Positions 5,391 to 6,994 of a stretch of DNA of 6,994 bases are shown here, piece after piece. The notes beneath the pieces were generated by a model. That model was not told the DNA's origin, did no database searches, and worked only from the letters and a program-made list of their open reading frames with translations. The DNA is from an uncultured Granulosicoccaceae bacterium (GTDB lineage Bacteria > Pseudomonadota > Gammaproteobacteria > JABXHR01): positions 1 to 6,994 of the forward strand of contig CAKZUS010000132.1 of NCBI GenBank assembly GCA_937921805.1, given 5' to 3'. Made by a program: the position numbers and the translations under genes. Position 1 is the stretch's first letter; every line of letters begins with the position of its first letter.

Positions 5391-5804
5391 TTACTGCTCT
5401 CGTTTAAGGTCCGGCGCGATGGCCTCAATGGCGGCGCGGTCAATGGACGCATCACCGAGAATCTCTTCGACGATTTTTACGGACGGTAAGCCGCCTTTCG
5501 TCCAATGCGCATCATTGCCGTGATCGAGCTGCGCCAGCGCCTCGGATAGTCCAAGCCCCTCAGACTCCTCAGGCCCCTCAGGCTCCTCAGGCCCCTCAGG
5601 CTCCTCAGGCTCCTCAGGCTCCTCAGGCTCCTCAGGGGCTGAGACTTCAACGCCCAGCGACTCATAGTCGTATTTGATCCAGGGAAAATCCCCGTCGATC
5701 ACAACGCGCGCCGCGCTGCGCTCCGGACCGTCGTAAAAATCAGGGTTACGCGCGGACGCGTCCGGGGGGCAGTACGCCCCCGTGGTGTAGTACAGTTTTC
5801 GCAT
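5391..5804 (-). CDS. Post-capsid protein with PEE-repeat linker and WTKGGLP motif
   Basis: The 137-residue product has three parts. Residues 1-55 (MRKLYYTTGAYCPPDASARN...) form a small Tyr/Asp-rich domain I do not recognise. Residues 57-83 are nine consecutive Pro-Glu-Glu/Gly tripeptides, a highly acidic, probably extended spacer. Residues 95-136 (LDHGNDAHWTKGGLPSVKIV then EEILGDASIDRAAIEAIAP) match the short 'N-D-x-x-W-T-x-x-G-x-P-x-V' helix-loop-helix often seen at the ends of phage head proteins and Mu-like prophage proteins. The start ATG (5802-5804) lies 2 bases after the capsid gene's TAG (TAGCAATG) without a clear ribosome binding site, so it is probably translated by coupling. The layout (small domain, rigid spacer, helical anchor) could suit a capsid decoration or linker protein, but I cannot assign a function. 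Confidence 0.75.
   Translation of the reverse strand: MRKLYYTTGAYCPPDASARNPDFYDGPERSAARVVIDGDFPWIKYDYESLGVEVSAPEEPEEPEEPEEPEGPEEPEGPEESEGLGLSEALAQLDHGNDAHWTKGGLPSVKIVEEILGDASIDRAAIEAIAPDLKREQ
5556..5636 (-). repeat. Nine tandem 9-bp units coding PEE/PEG
   Basis: Reading the minus strand, the units are four CCTGAGGAG, one CCTGAGGGG, one CCTGAGGAG, one CCTGAGGGG, one CCTGAGGAG and a final TCTGAGGGG. They encode PEE x4, PEG, PEE, PEG, PEE, SEG. Unit length is a multiple of three, so copy-number change keeps the frame. The near-identical codons, including invariant GAG, indicate recent expansion by slippage or recombination rather than selection on protein alone. Confidence 0.97.
5753..5781. repeat. 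Adjacent GC-rich hairpin and palindrome after the capsid gene
   Basis: GGGGGC (5765-5770) and GCCCCC (5776-5781) form a perfect 6-bp stem around a five-base loop. Immediately beside it lies the 12-bp perfect palindrome CGGACGCGTCCG (5753-5764). Both are in the first 52 bases of the gene that follows the major capsid gene. They may slow ribosomes, reduce read-through or protect the 3' end of the capsid message, or may simply reflect GC-rich coding sequence. No U-tract follows, so this is not a standard terminator. Confidence 0.5.
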
Positions 5805-5806
5805 TG

Positions 5807-6745
5807 CTATGGCCCGATGTTGATGACAACGCCAGCGGTCATCTTGTTGCTCGTTGCAACTTTCGACCAGTTAGCCGCCGCTCCAAGGGTTGCAAGGTTG
5901 GGGTTGATGCCTGCGGATTCATTGTAGCTGTAGCCCAAAGCGTCGATATTCATAGCGCCCTCAGCGCGCCAGTTGATCATCAGGTTCTCGCGGTCGTTTA
6001 CGGCGTAGCTCCGAAACTCTGGCGCCTGCGATACAGTAATCGTCACCGCGCTCGGCTGTAGCGCCAGGATAGTATTAGCCGCCATCCGGTCCGACACCAG
6101 CACCGGCAGACCCATTGTTCCAGGCGTACCCCCATAGATAGATTGGTCGGCCTCGGTGAATAATTTGTTATCAATCGACGTATCAACCAGGTCAAAATAC
6201 GTCGCGGAATCCATGCACAGAATTTTGAGACGCCCGTACTGGTCCCCCATCGGGCGCAGCGCCTTGGTAACGAGTTTGCGCCCATCGGACGCGGCGGCGC
6301 TCACGTTCATGGCCGCATTGCTGCCAATGGCCGCCGTCACCGCCGCCACCGCGTAGCGAATCTGTCCGGCCATCTCCGCGTCAGCGTAGCTCGCCCCCAC
6401 CAACATGCTGAACTCCTCCACGCTGCGACCACGGCGCTTAAAGGCCTCTTCGGTCGCGCTGAATGGTCCAAAACGAAACGGGGTTTTCACGCCCACATGC
6501 TCGGTCATGCCTATGCGCTCGGCGGTCACAGCGTCGGTGCTGTTGACATCTCGGTGAGCGATTTCCCCGCCTAGCTCGTAGTAAGAGGCTTTGCGCAAGT
6601 CCCCAGGAATAGACTCGTTCACGAGTCGCAACCCACCTTGGGAAGCCCCATTAAAGACATCAACCACGTCTTGCACGCGCTCGAAGTAAGCGGTTTGCGC
6701 AAGCGTGTTGTTGATGATCACATCACTATTGGTCGTCGTAGCCAT
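5807..6745 (-). CDS. Major capsid protein (HK97-type fold)
   Basis: This is the main head shell protein. The 312-residue product matches a capsid family of siphophages and prophages by eye: an N-terminal NTLAQTAYFERVQDVVDVFN (13-32), an E-loop-like region (SYYELGGEIAHRDVNS then RIGMTEHVGVKTPFRFGPFS), the helix EEAFKRRGRSVEEFSMLVG (99-117), an Ala-rich spine helix (130-152), and a C-terminal P-domain segment with MGLPVLVSDRM, WRAEGAMNIDALGYSYNES and GINPNLATLGAAANW. It begins directly with the mature-type sequence, without a long N-terminal delta domain, consistent with a separate upstream scaffold gene. The start ATG (6743-6745) follows the scaffold gene's TAA by 6 bases and is in its frame; only a weak GAGA motif precedes it, odd for the most abundant virion protein. 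Fold and role are confident; the precise relatives are not determined. Confidence 0.93.
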   Translation of the reverse strand: MATTTNSDVIINNTLAQTAYFERVQDVVDVFNGASQGGLRLVNESIPGDLRKASYYELGGEIAHRDVNSTDAVTAERIGMTEHVGVKTPFRFGPFSATEEAFKRRGRSVEEFSMLVGASYADAEMAGQIRYAVAAVTAAIGSNAAMNVSAAASDGRKLVTKALRPMGDQYGRLKILCMDSATYFDLVDTSIDNKLFTEADQSIYGGTPGTMGLPVLVSDRMAANTILALQPSAVTITVSQAPEFRSYAVNDRENLMINWRAEGAMNIDALGYSYNESAGINPNLATLGAAANWSKVATSNKMTAGVVINIGP

Positions 6746-6751
6746 TTTCTA

Positions 6752-6994
6752 TTATCTCGGTAGTTTTAAAAATGCGTCTTGCCCGTTTTTATTGACAAAT
6801 TCCGCTTTTTCGCTCGGCGTCATGTCGCCGCGTTTTTTGACGGCACCGCCGCTGCTGTTGGGACGGGTTGCACCGCTACCGCTCCCTTGTGACTGTGCAA
6901 TGATCGGCGCAAAGGCCGCCGTTGCTGATATTTCTGCCTTAAGCTCGTCCAGCGTCAAGGCACTGGGTTTGCCGTCCGTGTCGAGCACCACGGT
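6752..6994 (-). CDS. Scaffolding protein, C-terminal part (cut by window edge)
   Basis: The frame enters from the right edge and ends at TAA (6752-6754); the visible part is 80 residues and the true start lies outside the window. It begins TVVLDTDGKPSALTLDELKA, continues with an Ala-rich stretch, then a flexible Gly/Ser/Asn linker (QGSGSGATRPNSSGGA), and ends in a basic helix-turn-helix-like tail, KKRGDMTPSEKAEFVNKNG then QDAFLKLPR. The 'M-T/S-P-x-E-K-A-x-F-x-x-x-x-G-x-x-A-x-L-x-L-P' ending is what I know from the C-termini of phage scaffold and Mu gpI-type protease/scaffold proteins, where it contacts the capsid subunit. Its position just before the capsid gene agrees. Whether the missing N-terminal part carries a protease cannot be seen. 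Confidence 0.78.
   Translation of the reverse strand, partial: TVVLDTDGKPSALTLDELKAEISATAAFAPIIAQSQGSGSGATRPNSSGGAVKKRGDMTPSEKAEFVNKNGQDAFLKLPR

Noticed and set aside
5477..5665. Minus-strand frame with an Arg-Ser-Leu/Arg-Gly-Leu repeat
   Set aside because: This is the alternative-frame reading of the 9-bp tandem repeat. The PEE frame is the one with domains on both sides and operon-type junctions.
1..6994. Defence system, CRISPR array, tRNA, insertion sequence or attachment site
   Set aside because: No repeats with spacers, cloverleaf-like segments, transposase motifs, terminal inverted repeats or defence-family motifs were seen; the window is filled by a contiguous structural operon.

Overview
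The window is a stretch of the late structural operon of a tailed double-stranded DNA phage or prophage. All genes are on the minus strand, so transcription runs from the right end (6994) to the left end (1). The order is scaffold, HK97-type major capsid protein, head-tail connector, head closure, tail completion, tail terminator, tail tube. A separate long tail-tube gene together with a terminator and gp10-like completion protein points to a long-tailed phage, most likely a siphovirus. No sheath gene is visible in the window, but the window ends before the tape-measure region. Similarity by eye to families common in phages of Gram-negative bacteria suggests a proteobacterial host; this is a weak inference, as nothing in the window names the host or shows whether the element is a free phage or a prophage.

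Layout in transcription order. 6994-6752: C-terminal part of the scaffold protein (cut by the window edge). 6745-5807: major capsid protein. 5804-5391: small protein with a nine-unit PEE/PEG repeat linker and a C-terminal helix-loop-helix. 5388-4888: DnaT-like connector/adaptor. 4873-3216: four genes I cannot assign to standard head or tail functions, namely a small membrane protein, a coiled-coil protein, a 179-residue protein and a small beta-rich protein. 3219-2079: head closure, HK97 gp10-like tail completion and tail terminator, joined by 4-base ATGA overlaps. 2067-1060: tail tube. 1057-170: a 295-residue protein with a helical N-terminus and a Gly/Tyr/Trp-rich C-terminal part, possibly a tail-fibre or receptor-binding protein. 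173-1: the start of another unknown gene.

The genes are packed almost without gaps. Most junctions are ATGA overlaps, 2-base stop-to-start gaps or short overlaps, and few starts have a strong ribosome binding site, so translational coupling probably sets much of the expression. The largest gap (35 bases, 4054-4088) holds the clearest regulatory element: a full Shine-Dalgarno sequence separated from its apparent start codon by a perfect C(UUCG)G-capped hairpin. No tRNA, rRNA, CRISPR, insertion sequence, origin, attachment site or convincing promoter was seen, and no stretch over 300 bases lacks a gene.

The least explained parts are the four-gene block between connector and head-closure genes, the SD-hairpin-AUG junction, the repeat-linker protein after the capsid gene, and the putative adhesin directly after the tail tube gene. 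Family calls rest on recognising motifs by eye; no database search was run.
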